A DNA stretch of 64,000 nucleotides from Symbiodinium natans (lineage: Eukaryota > Sar > Dinophyceae > Suessiales > Symbiodiniaceae): positions 456,501 through 520,500 of the forward strand of contig CAJNDS010002142.1 of assembly GCA_905221605.1 (NCBI GenBank). The letters are read 5' to 3'. The notes beneath the pieces were generated by a model that was given only the letters and a program-made list of their open reading frames with translations, was not told the origin of the DNA and did no database searches. Of this stretch, positions 38,342-47,987 are shown piece after piece. Every line of letters begins with the position of its first letter. Position 1 is the first letter of the stretch. The position numbers were made by a program, and so were the translations under genes.

Positions 38342-39740
38342 AAAGTTCCGAACTGCCGCGATCTCCCAAAGCAAAGGAAGTGGAAGTCTGGGGAGCCCGT
38401 CCGGGAGTATTACATTGAGATGGCCACTTCTCAAAATAAACCCCCCCCTTGAGTGGGGGGGTTACTTTTTTAAGGCGGCCCCTTATAAGATGCAGAGTGC
38501 CCTAAACCCTAAACCCTCAACCCTAAACCCTAAACCCTAAACTTCTAAGCCTTTTTAAACCCTGAAGCCCAGGTCATTGACCGGTCTGGCAAGGCTGTGA
38601 AGCCGGCCAAAGACGCGATGGTCAAGAAAGTCGCTGGCCTAAACCCTGAACCCTAAAGCCCTAAACCCTAAACCCTAAACCCTAAACCCTTACCATGCTG
38701 AGGGGTTTAGGGTTTGATGATTGGGGCTTTGAGTTTAGGGGTTTTGGTTCAGGGGTTTTGGGTTAGGGGTTTTGGAGTACCCATAGGAATGGTCTACAAC
38801 CCCCCCAAAAGGGTATATTAGGCCATTATCTTGGGTAAGTCGAGGGTCTACGTAAACGATATTGGGCTTACATGCAATGATGATGGGTTCTTTTGCAAGG
38901 CGTATCGGGTCCAACCGCCTCTTGCTATTCAACAGCCAAGGTGAGCATGGGCCGCGACAAGGAAGGCTGCATCTAGGGAGGCGCTTAGAATGTTTTCTTG
39001 TTTCCTTTTGTGGGGGGGGGGGGGGGGGGGTAACTTTAAGAGGATCTAACTTTAACAGGATCTTATAGGGTTAGTGTTTAGGGTTTAGGGTTTGGGAATC
39101 CATTCAGTTCAAGGGGCAGCCTAGGCATTCAGAACATGCCAGAGGGAAGGAACTTCCTGGTGCGGGTTCTGGGCAAGCTGCCCGATGGCAAGGCCGTGTA
39201 CAGCCCATGGAAGAAGGCTGTGACGTTGAGCCCGGAGACCCGAGACAAGGACCTGGGCAACTTAGATCCTTGTTAGCCCAGTGGTACCCTTTTCTATGCC
39301 TTTGTTTTGGTTCCGGGTTCCCTTTATAAAGTAACCAGCCCTAAACAAATCCGGGTTTCCCTTACAAAGTATCCAACCCCTTGAAAAGGTGCATTCTTTT
39401 GAAAGATGGTTCCTGGGCCACCAAGGATCCCATGAACATGCCGCGGATGAACTGCAACAACTGCCCCTGCGCCTGCTACGTGCCTTTCCGGTGGGGTCTC
39501 AACTCCCCGGGCCGACTGCGATGCTTGCTGCTGGTTACTAGGGGATGGGGGGAATGAGGTACCCGAAGCCCTAAACCCGGAACCCGAAACCCTAAACCCT
39601 AAACCCTAAACCCTAAACCCTAAGCCAACAGCAAGGATGTAGGCGCTGCGGCTGCCACCACACGGAGCATCAGATGGTGGAGGTCGGCGAGATCCTGAAA
39701 GCACGGGAGACGAAGGCGAAGGGCTCCATGAACAGGGAGG
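38342..39740 (+). CDS. fibronectin-III-like plus Cys/His-cluster protein, six exons
   Basis: Exons by eye: about 38342-38422, 38573-38616, 38900-38940, 39125-39264, 39426-39495 and 39636 to about 39740. The first contains SGEPVREYYIEM and the fourth FLVRVLGKLPDGKAVYSPW, matching the C-strand and the F-G strands of a fibronectin type III domain; exons 2-3 (VIDRSGKAVKPAKD, GSNRLLLFNS) supply the middle. Joining 39495 to 39636 gives CNNCPCACYVPF followed by CRRCGCHHTEH, a Cys-rich probable zinc-binding motif. Donors are GC, GA, GT, GA (inside the MITE flank) and GT; most acceptors are AG|G. The 39265-39425 intron is a family B element. Protein identity beyond these domains is unknown; the FN3 call is moderate. 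Confidence 0.52.
39265..39425 (+). mobile_element. MITE family B copy acting as an intron
   Basis: TTGTTAGCCCAGTGGTACCC to GGGCCACCAAG, flanked by GATCC on both sides. Splicing GA (39265) to AAG (39425) leaves an uninterrupted frame across the Cys/His exon. Confidence 0.75.
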
Positions 39741-39747
39741 CGGGGAG

Positions 39748-39962
39748 GGCTTAGGGTTTAGGGTTTAGGGTTTGGGGTTAGTGGTTTGGGGTTTCGGGTT
39801 TGTGGTTTAGGGTTTAGGGTTCAGGGTTTAGGTTTTAGTGTTTCGGGTTTAGGGTTTAGGGCTTAGTCAAGAGCGCGCTTCTCCATCCCGTCCTTACCTC
39901 TGTAACGAATGGGGTTCGGCTTCCCTCAAACCCTAAACCCTAAACCCTAAACCCTACACCCG
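39748..39962. repeat. TTTAGGG array, short spacer, CCCTAAA array
   Basis: 39748-39870 G-strand units with TTTGGGG and TTTCGGG variants; 39925-39962 C-strand units. Together they form the complementary 5' and 3' ends of one predicted intron. Confidence 0.9.
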
Positions 39963-40030
39963 ATACCGATTACAACATCCTTGAATCGAAGGTTCCAGGT
40001 CGGCATCCGGAGTCCGAATCTAAAACATAT
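39963..40030 (+). CDS. exon-like island, unassigned
   Basis: DYNILESKVPGRHPESESKT directly after a CCCTAAA array. The next sequence is CCCCAAA/CCCTAAA. Confidence 0.4.
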
Positions 40031-40206
40031 GACCTGCACCCCAAACCCTAAATCCTAAACCCCAAACCCCTAAAGCCTAAAGCCTAAAACCTAAACCCCA
40101 TATACCCTAAACCCTAAACCCCAAACCCCAAACCCCAAACCCTAAACCCTAAACCCTAAACCTAAACCCTAAACCCTAAACCCTAAACCCTAAACCCTAA
40201 ACCCTA
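40025..40206 (-). repeat. CCCTAAA/CCCCAAA array
   Basis: Perfect and variant units; ends at the CCCTACAG acceptor of the exon at 40210. Confidence 0.93.
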
Positions 40207-40209
40207 CAG

Positions 40210-40720
40210 TTCCTGCACTTCCGGAAGAGGTGACGCCCTTGCCCCACGAAGCCCTGGATCCTTGGTCGCTGCTACCATTCAGGCTTGGGATGTTCCCCCC
40301 TTATACTAGCAGTCCCTAGGGTTTAGGGTTTAGGGTTTAGGGTTTAGGGATTATAGTATCCCTTCTTACAATCCCTATTAAGGGCTGTTAGTGTGAGGGG
40401 GAAACATCCCAAATTCAGGCTGGAGAGCGTGGACTTTAGACTTTTGGGGTTTGGAGTTTTCGGTTTTGGGTTAGGGTTTAGGGAGGCTTGCGAGTTTTTG
40501 GGTTTTGGGGCACGCTGAATACTATGGAGCCCTAACAAGCGCAGGGGCCTGGTTGATTGCCAGACCTGCACCCCTGAAACCAACACACCTTTGCGGCCGA
40601 GGATTGGGACGAGCGCGAGTGCCTCTTGTGGTTCTGGTCTCAAGGTGCAGTGCACCCAAGGCAGGTCCTCAAAGAGGCCAACAGCAGGCGCCTTGGCTTC
40701 CAAGCCAAGCTCCTAAGGAG
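40210..40720 (+). CDS. unassigned gene, exons around an introner D
   Basis: Exon 40210-40282 (PALPEEVTPLPHEALDPW) and exon 40419 onward (LESVDFRLLG) join in frame when 40283-40418 is removed with GC...AG ends. A further exon, about 40599-40720, follows GGCCGAG|G: DWDERECLLWFWSQGAVHPR and VLKEANSRRLGFQAKLL. It may be part of the same gene as 38342-39740. Family unknown. Confidence 0.5.
40283..40418 (+). mobile_element. MITE family D copy acting as a GC-AG intron
   Basis: The element TTGGGATGTTCCCCCC to GGGGGAAACATCCCAA (about 40285-40412) is flanked by the 8-bp direct duplication ATTCAGGC (40277-40284 and 40413-40420). A TTTAGGG array sits inside it at 40316-40349. Confidence 0.82.
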
Positions 40721-40847
40721 TCCTACATTTCCCAGATTCTCCAATACCCCTTTATTTTGGGGTTCAGGGTTTGGGGTTTAGGGTTTGTCGGGCTTAGGGA
40801 GGAAAGTTCCTTAGACCATAGAAGGAGCCCTTTTACTACCACCCAGA

Positions 40848-40960
40848 GTAGGCCCTTATTCCCTTTTTCTAGGGTTGAGGTTCCCTTGTAAGCCCCTAAA
40901 CCCTCAACCCTACACCCTACACCCTACACCCTAAACCCTAACCCTAAACCCTATCTAAGC
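40848..40960. mobile_element. MITE family C left half joined to a CCCTAAA/CCCTACA array
   Basis: cacccagagtaggccctta to gttcccttgtaagcccc is the family C left part; the right half is replaced by telomeric units. Confidence 0.6.
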
Positions 40961-41024
40961 CCATAACTCTAAACTCTAAATACGCCTTCAACCCTGGAGG
41001 TCCAAGCCAGGTTTGGCCAACGGC

Positions 41025-41090
41025 GGAATCAAGGGCCGCGTTTCAATCGCCGCTCCGGCTGTGCTTTGCATTTCTGGAAGCCCTGAACCC
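41025..41090 (+). CDS. exon-like island, unassigned
   Basis: After AAGCCAG, two frames are open (GLANGGIKGRVSIAAPAVLC or VWPTAESRAAFQSPLRLCFA). Unassigned. Confidence 0.3.
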
Positions 41091-41345
41091 GAAAAACCTA
41101 CTACATCCTGAACACCAAGACGTCTCATTCTTCTGAAGTCTACACAGCTTCCTCGACCAGAATCCTACCAGAACCTGCCCTCTACCTAGACTCTGATACA
41201 GGCTTCAGGGTTTAGGGGTCAGGGTATAGAGGTTTCGTGGCTTTAGGGCTCCTTCAATGGTACGTATGCTTACTTGCAGTGTTTGTATCAGAATTCTAAC
41301 CTCTGCACAAAGGCTTAAGCCGATAGCGACCCCCAGGCGCGCCTA

Positions 41346-41710
41346 GAGGGCTTAGGAAGCAGGTCACACCCACGACGGAGAGCCGCCACAAGTTCCATGA
41401 GCAACTGTTCCGGCCCGGGCGCCCAGGACCCGGAGTGTTTTTTTTTCCTCAGGGCTTTAGGGTGCTAGAGCTTTACCTGCAAAGCTGGAGCCAGAAAGAG
41501 CATGGAGCCCAGAAGTACACAGAGGTGCGGAGTTTGACTTCTGCACCAGTTGCTGCAAGAGCTGCCCAGGAATGCCAGACGTGCAAACACCTGAGCCTAA
41601 GCCCTAATCCCTAAACCCTAAACAGCGGCCCCACCCTCCCAAGAGTCGAGGTGTTTCGAGGCACAGACCTGGCCCGACAAGGACAGCCGAAGTCTCAGGG
41701 CTCAGACTAC
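41346..41710 (+). CDS. unassigned gene, at least three exon islands
   Basis: Islands at about 41346-41440 (RKQVTPTTESRHKFHEQLFR), 41470-41530 (LYLQSWSQKEHGAQKYTE then a GT donor) and 41622-41710 (TLPRVEVFRGTDLARQGQ, ending at MITE K). A second frame at about 41530-41590 is Cys-rich (FCTSCCKSCPGMPD). Probably part of the long gene 37.7-44.4 kb, but continuity is not proved. Confidence 0.4.
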
Positions 41711-41797
41711 ATGAAGTAGGGTATATATTTCTTGTACCCCCAAAAGGACACCAGGTATATACACTTACCAAGATAACAGTAATTTAAACCCTGCTTC
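41706..41797 (-). mobile_element. MITE family K copy, reverse
   Basis: tgaagtagggtatatatttc to taaaccctgcttcacat; reverse complement of the 13248 copy. Confidence 0.72.
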
Positions 41798-41807
41798 ACA
41801 TCTTCTT

Positions 41808-41970
41808 GGTAGCCCAGTGGTACCCTTTACCCTTTTTTTTGGCTTGTGGGTTCCCTTATAAAAATAACCAACCCCAAAGAAGGGTGCCCTTATCATACTA
41901 TGGTTGCTAGGCTACCAAGCCTTAAAACCGACAAGAGCACCCCTTTTTTCCTAGGTTACTCCTGGGTCTA
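41808..41970 (+). mobile_element. MITE family B copy followed by a family C right half
   Basis: CTTGGTAGCCCAGTGGTACC to ATGGTTGCTAGGCTACCAAG, then cacccctttt...cctaggttactcctgggtct. Confidence 0.72.
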
Positions 41971-42077
41971 GTCAAGGTCCATGGGTAATTATGAGTAGGG
42001 TTATAAGCACCCCAAATAGGGCTATAAGTAGAGTTACCATACTTAGAGCCGTGCGCAGAAAAACTCGGAGTATAGGT

Positions 42078-42200
42078 ATTGAGGAGCAGGACTGGGGCTT
42101 ATTTGCTGTGCCTCCTGCCGCATGCAGCGCCATGTGGTTGCGCACGTCGGTTCCGCATTTTGTGGAGTGTGCAAGGTTCCAGGGCTCCTGAAGACAATAT
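42078..42200 (+). CDS. Cys/His-containing exon-like island
   Basis: One frame reads CCASCRMQRHVVAHVGSAFC followed by GVC, a possible zinc-binding segment. An alternative frame ends at 42189. Upstream DNA (41966-42045) is a family A-like fragment. Confidence 0.3.
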
Positions 42201-42239
42201 TTGCTCCGCGGACTTGGCGAATAGACCCAAACCCCTCAG

Positions 42240-42327
42240 CTCTACACCCTAAACCCTAAATCCTAAACCTTAAACCCTTAACCCGAAACCCCAAACCCCA
42301 AACCCTAAACTCTAAACCCCTAAACCC
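42240..42327 (-). repeat. CCCTAAA/CCCCAAA array
   Basis: Lies just upstream of the exon at 42328. Confidence 0.9.
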
Positions 42328-44448
42328 GCAGCCCTGCCGCAGCACAGCAACCAGGAGCTTGTCATTGTAGAGACGTACTCTGAATCCTACTCCGACTTCT
42401 TCACTCAGAGCTTGGGCTGCCAGAGAGGTTTAGGGGTTTGGGGTTTAGGGTTTAGGGTTTAGGTTTAGGGTTTAGGTTTAGGGTTTAGGTTTTGGTTTAG
42501 GGTTTAGGTTTAGGGTTTAGGGCTTAGGCATTAGGGTTTAGGGTCAGGGTTTGCCGGTTTTGTGGTTCAGGGTGTTAAGGGCTTTGGGTTTTAAGGGCGT
42601 TTTTAGTTTTATAGGGTTCTTTGAACTGTGGTTTAGGGTTTAAGGGCTTAGGGTTTTATAGAGCTTTCTAGGGTGTATATTTTTTTGAATTGCGATTAAG
42701 GGGTTTAAGGGCTCAGGGATCTACAGAGTTGATAAGGTTTGTTTTGCAGGGACAACTTGTTACCAGTGATGCGGGGATGCGGGTGGGACAAGTCGAGGTC
42801 ACACCCTAAACCCTAAACCCTAAACCCTAAACCCTAAACCCTAAACCCCAAGAGGAGATCCTAATATGGCTTCAGGAGTCGAACTCTTCGTTACCGGGGT
42901 TTGGGAGTCTCTGGAAAGCATTGGCTGTATGCACTTTGCTAGTCTTCTGGTTTAGGGTTTAGAGTTTAGGGTTTGGGGTTTAGGTTCTAGCCATAGCCCC
43001 TGCGCTTCCCCGCAGATCCGGAATGCTCGAAAGCAGGCCATTTACTCTTAACCCAAGCGCCTGGAACTCTTCTAACCCTAAGCCGCTAAAACGTAAAACC
43101 CCCTACAGTTTCTAGTCTAGAGCTGAGGTTCTCGTCCTTTTGGACCCTAAACCCTAAACCCCTAAACCCTCAAGCTCCACTCTAAAGCCCTATGCCCCTT
43201 AACCCTAAACCCTAAACCAACCAACCAACCTAAACCCGTTCCCCCTCAAGCCCTACTCTAAAGCCCGAAGCCCCTAACCCTAAACCCTAAACCCTAAACC
43301 CTAAACCCTAAACCCTAAACCCTAAACCCTAAACCCTAAACCCTAAACCCTAAACCCTAAACCCTAAACCCTAAACCTACCAAGGAAGGCCCAGAGCGAT
43401 TCAAGGGTGGCACAGCCGACCTGCTTGTTCAAACTGGTTGGACTAAAGGCTTTCTGAGGAGATCCGCATGAGGCATAGGATTTAGGAGTTAGGGGTTTAG
43501 GCTTTTGTGTTTAGGGTTTTAGGGTTTAGGGTTTTAGGGTTTTAGGGCTTTAGGTTTGTTTATATTTTCTTTTATTGGGTTTATTAGGACCTTGTGCAGG
43601 ACTTTTTTTTCAAAGGGTTTCTCGAGCCAACCAAGTATAGGATTTAGGAGTTAAGGCCACAGGGTCATAGGTTTGAGAGTTCAGGTTTTAGGGGTGCAGG
43701 TCTGAGGGCTCAGGCTCTACGCCCAAGATCCGAGTCTTCCCACATGAGCGTCACTTTCTCGTGTTAGGGTTTAGGGTTTAGGGATCTGGACACAAGTCCT
43801 GGCCGCCGCTTCATGACTTTGATGTGTGCAGTAGATCGCCGAAGCTTCTTCGGCTGCGCATGTCATCTAAACCGTGCAGACTCCCAAACCCTAAACCCCA
43901 AACCCTACACCCTACACCCCAGCTCCTGAACCCTACACCCTGAACCCCCCCTAACCACAAAGCCTGCATTTAGTAAGCACCCTAAACGATTGTCCCGCCT
44001 GGAGTTCCTATTGTCATACGCAGCCTTGTATCTATGGCACCCGAAAAGGGAACAATATCTTGTGAACCCCAAACCTTAAACCCTAAACCCCAAACCCCAA
44101 TTACACCCCAAACCCCAAACGATTAGCCCCAAAACCCTAAATCCTAAACCCTAATCTCTAAACCCTAAACCCCAAACCCAAAACCCTAAACCCTAAACCC
44201 CAAACCCCAAAACCCCAAACCCCAAACCCCAAACCCCAAAACCCCAAACCCCAAACCCCAAACCCCAGACGAGGGTTTTTAAAAACCGAAGAGGGTTTTT
44301 AAAAACAAGAAGAGGGTTTTTCAAAACCCTCTCCTGCACTTGGCAGGTCTACGTCAAGTACAAGCAGGCGCTCCGGGCAGACTGGAGCATCGGCCTCAAG
44401 AGGCGCAGCGAGGGTCTGCAGGGCAATGGCACCTCAAGAATCGTTTAG
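42328..44448 (+). CDS. unassigned gene, 3' part in at least five exons, each bracketed by telomeric arrays
   Basis: Exons by eye: about 42328-42427 (NQELVIVETYSESYSDFFTQ), 42851-42949 (EILIWLQESNSSLPGF, LWKALAVCTLLVFW), 43385-43471 (KGGTADLLVQTGWTKGFL), about 43975-44070 (LEFLLSYAALYLWHPKREQY) and 44347-44448 (VYVKYKQALRADWSIGLKRR, stop). Donors of the first two and the end of the last are the G of GTTTAGGG arrays. The third ends in its own TGA, so this may be two genes or alternative ends. All acceptors follow CCCTAAA arrays. The final TAG at 44446 coincides with the first TTTAGGG unit, so the codon could instead be a GT donor at 44443. No domain recognised. Confidence 0.45.
42428..42545 (+). 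repeat. TTTAGGG array (intron 5' end)
   Basis: Begins with the predicted donor GTTTAGG. Confidence 0.93.
42804..42850 (-). repeat. CCCTAAA array (intron 3' end)
   Basis: Six units leading into the exon at 42851. Confidence 0.93.
43268..43380 (-). repeat. CCCTAAA array
   Basis: About 15 units ending ACCTACCAAG|G, the acceptor at 43384. Confidence 0.95.
44060..44270 (-). repeat. CCCCAAA-dominated array
   Basis: CCCTAAA grading into a homogeneous CCCCAAA block, followed by three gagggtttttaaaaac repeats to 44325. Confidence 0.95.
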
Positions 44449-44500
44449 GGTTTAGGGTTTAGGGTTTAGGGTTTAGGGTTTAGGGTTTAGGGTTTAGAGC
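44446..44500 (+). repeat. TTTAGGG array
   Basis: About eight units starting at the terminal codon of the preceding exon. Confidence 0.95.
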
Positions 44501-44773
44501 TAGTCCCCAGCAGCGAGCCCAAGTCCTCGTTCCACTGTAAGAGGTAGTTTTGAAATTTGTGCTGTTGGTTAGTGTATACATGGCTGCTATGATTAAAAGA
44601 CCTACTTCAGGGAGCAAAAAACTGCGGCACAGTTGATCAAGTAAGGCACACAAAATGTGGCACTGCAAGTCGAGTAGAGGCAGCAGGTTGCAGTGCTTGA
44701 GAGCCCAGCTTTTGCTCTTGTAGCCAAGCACATCTCGTGCTGGATGACCCAAGCAGGCTCTGAAGACTGAGAA

Positions 44774-44937
44774 ACTTGGAGGTTCATGGGACTTAGCAAC
44801 TACTTATAACTGGGCTTATAACCGGGCTTCTAACCCTACTTATAATTGGGAGAACCCCTATAAGGCCCTTTAGGGGCATTATGAGTAGGGTTATAAGTAC
44901 GGTTAGAATTGGTTAGTAAGTACCATGAACCTCCAAG
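44774..44937 (+). mobile_element. MITE family A copy, longest
   Basis: CTTGGAGGTTCATGGGACTT to AGTACCATGAACCTCCAAG, 164 bp, with several acttataa/ttataagt pairs that make a nearly full-length foldback. Confidence 0.82.
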
Positions 44938-45120
44938 AAGAAGTAGATACGTACACCTTAAAACCAGAATAAGAGCCCACATGCGATTTAAGGGTTGTTC
45001 CCGAACTGACCTTGGAAGATCTGTGTTTCTTGTTTGTCATGCGAAGATTTCAGGGGATATTCCTCTCAAGCTTGCCATTTGTAGCAGCTCTGCTCTCTGA
45101 GAATACTGACCTCGCTAAAC

Positions 45121-46091
45121 ATGTCGTTTCTGGATGGGTTTGTGACTGGCGTGGGACCATCAGTGGACGCCATCTACTCTTCTTATCCGACATACGCATC
45201 CCTTGGGTTGGACGGGCGAGTCACACCCTACCAGGTGCTTCCTTCACGTGTCAATCGGCTGCTTTCTGGCAGCTTGACTTTGTCAGAGTCAGCGTCTGAG
45301 AATGGCTCGGAGGACTATGGGAGCTCCGGCAGTGGAGATGTAAGTCGCTTGGAGTTGGATGGCAGCCCGTCGCCAAATGAGCCAAAGTATGTGGCTATCA
45401 TGCCTCCTCCTGGCCTGAGCCAGGACATCGGTGACGTGGCAAAGGTTTACCCAGTGCAGCTTGCCTCACTCGGTCTACCCTTCCTGGCTTCTCCAAGTGG
45501 CTTCGCCAACAAGAAGAATGCGCCCCCCCCCCGCCCGACTCCTCCCAGCACCAAGACAGAAGCAGCGCAACTTCCAGAACTTCAACTTTGCCGTCTGGAG
45601 AAGCATGGCGACTTCGAGCTTGTCCCTCGCTTAATCGGCCGCAGTGGCGACAACACGAAGAACATCTACAGCAGAACTGGGGTCGACGTACGCGTTCGTG
45701 GTCGCGGGAGTGGCTGGACGGAAGTCAAGTCACCCCATGGCGACTACGAAAGTGATGAACCGCTCCAGTTACTCCAGTTGGCTGTTTCGTGCCGTTCGAT
45801 GGAGATCAGGGAAGCGGTGTCCCTGGAGCTGATTGGGGAACAAGTTTTAAAGTTCATTGGGCTTTATACAACCTTATATCGCCAATTATATATATATATG
45901 TACAGAGATTTTATGCAGCCCTTTTTACCCCCATAACATCACCCACAGAAATTTAATTTGCACAGCGCCCCTTTGGAACTCCACCCAGGTTCAAGGAGAC
46001 AATGGTGCTGGTGAAAGGCATCGCGCAGCACTTCCGCCGCTTCTGTCGCCAACAAAAGCTGGACTGCGTGGAGCTGTACGTGGTGCAGTAA
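45121..46091 (+). CDS. KH-domain RNA-binding protein
   Basis: ATG at 45121. Exon 1 ends about 45830 (GA donor) and exon 2 is 45989-46091, giving about 270 residues; without splicing the frame would stop at 45936. The N-terminal 150 residues are Ser/Pro-rich. Residues about 165-265 form a KH module: LIGRSGDNTKNI supplies the GxxG loop and the following helix, VRVRGRGSGWTEV the variable strand, and PLQLLQLAV the next strand. The second exon supplies the last helix (FKETMVLVKGIAQHFRRFC) and a stop. KH domains bind single-stranded RNA; KH proteins with GRGSG after the loop resemble the SF1/STAR-like type common in dinoflagellates. The exact donor is inferred. The terminal exon is duplicated just downstream. 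Confidence 0.68.
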
Positions 46092-46250
46092 GGCTGAGGG
46101 TTCATCTGGAAACTGTTTGCAACTTTTTCCCGGAGACAATGGTGCTGGTGAAAGGCATCGCGCAGCACTTCCGCCTCTTCTGTCGCCAAGAAAAGCTGGA
46201 CTGCGTGGAGCTGTACGTGGTGCAGTAGAGGCTGAGGGTTCATCTGGAAA
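45989..46250 (+). repeat. 137-bp tandem duplication of the KH gene's last exon
   Basis: ggagacaatggtgctggtga begins at 45995 and 46132; the copies differ by a few bases (for example cgccgcttc/cgcctcttc). The second copy also ends gtggtgcagtag. Confidence 0.9.
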
Positions 46251-47110
46251 CTCTTTGAAACTTTTTCCGGGACCCCCAATCACTATACAATGCAGCTCTA
46301 GATGCAGTGATCTAGCCCGTAGAACTTCATATTCTGAGGGCGCCCAAATCCGCCCGTGGAAATATAGGGTCCATGTCCAACCCGATGACCCGCCGGAGGA
46401 CGTGTGGCTTATCCAAGTATGTCACAGTGTTGGGCGCTGATGCGTTTATAAGAAGGCCGTAACTGTAAAGCATTGCTTGCAACTAGATTGCGCTGATACA
46501 TGTTGACAGTACGCGTGTACACTGTACACGTATATATACTTGTTTATACTAAGTTTCCTCAATTATGTTTATACATTTGCATTACAACGCCCAAGTGCCA
46601 AGTCTTTTTTTCTTGTGCGTGGCTGCCCTTTCACGGCAATTGCGGCGGAATCACGCTTCCGATAGAGCCGCGACTCCACGGGGAGTCGCAGTAGGCATAG
46701 GCAGTCACTCCCTGTTGGACCCAGCAGCCGGGGCCAGCTGTATCTGTTCATGCTAGCGACCGACAACATGTGGTTTTAGCATTGGAACTATCAGACCCTA
46801 CAAGTCACTGGCCAACGCGCTCCATCGCGGCTCTTCCACCAGCAATTAAGATTGCATGCAACGATCAGGAAACTTTTTGACAGGGGTGCAGGGCAAGCGA
46901 AGCACCGATGGATCCCTCCCAGAGCTTGGCAGCCCCCGGTTTGTGGAGGTGCAGGGTTAGGGTTTAGGTTTAGAGCCCTGCTCGAATGCCCACAGAAGCC
47001 CCCGAAACTTATCCTTCGCTGCGACGCGCCGGATGGCCTGCACCCATAGAACCATGGTGCACCTGATCAAGGGCTCGATGTCACCAGAATCTGCGAGTTG
47101 CAGGCCCTGA
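46250..47110. other. region between KH gene and next island
   Basis: Several short open + strand frames (for example 46945-47049, LILRCDAPDGLHP with a stop) and a small TTAGGG/TTTAGG tract near 46957-46971. No gene recognised. Confidence 0.35.
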
Positions 47111-47189
47111 ACCCTAAACCCTACACCCTTAAAGGTGTGTTTTTTCAGCTGCTAAGTTGAACTGTGACACAAATCTGTGGCATCTTTCC

Positions 47190-47396
47190 TGATGTAACAC
47201 GTGGGGTCTTTTGGATGATGTTTGCCGAAGCAAATCACCTTATCCAGTTCCATCTGATTCGGCTCAGTGGCTAGCCCACGGCATGAATGGATGCAAACTC
47301 GTCACCACGCAAGAAGACAAGGAAAAGAAGCACGCGAGCATGCAGTTCGGTCACTGTTCGGTCTACATAGCTCTATCGGGGAGGAGTGGAAGCTAA
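47190..47396 (+). CDS. terminal-exon-like ORF, unassigned
   Basis: Open to a TAA at 47394-47396 (SPYPVPSDSAQWLAHGMNGC, KLVTTQEDKEKKHASMQFGH). No ATG at the head. Coding-like composition without telomeric units. Family unknown. Confidence 0.4.
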
Positions 47397-47819
47397 GGGT
47401 GTAGTAGGAGCCGTTTAGGACAGCCATTTGGGAGCTGGTGGCTCGTCCCCTACCCTGACAAGACTCTCATCCCAAATCTCCAAAGTCAATCAGGGAACTT
47501 TAAAGTCGACTTGTACAACCCTGGCTCCTGAATGGCAAGGACTACCTAGAGGCTTCCGTTTGCCCGCTTAGCCTTGAGAAAGCCGAAAGCCGGCCAGTGT
47601 TGGTCTGAATCATGGGTGTTTTTTTTTCTGGTGCCCTCAACCCTAAAACCCAAACCCTAAACCCTAAACGCTAAACCCCAAACCTTAAACCGGTTTGGGG
47701 GTTGTAGGTTTTAGGTGGACGGGTTGGGCCCTCGGCGCACTTCCCCGCTCCCCCTGCCCCCGCCTTGCAAAGCCAAGTCTTGAGTCTTCACGCCTTGGCC
47801 TTGAGGGTTGAGGTAGGGC

Positions 47820-47905
47820 AGGGTTTAGGGTTTAGGGTTTAGGGTTTAGGGTTTAGGGTTTAGGGTTTAGGGTTTAGGGTTTAGGGTTTAGGGTTTAGGG
47901 TACAT
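47820..47905 (+). repeat. TTTAGGG array, twelve perfect units
   Basis: Perfect units only. The flank 47640-47695 holds CCCTAAA/CCCCAAA units in the opposite orientation. Confidence 0.96.
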
Positions 47906-47987
47906 CACTGATGTTGTTGCTGAGAACGGTTGAACCTTGGTAGGCCCACGGCTTGGCAACATCATGACAGACATGAAAGGGGTAGAG

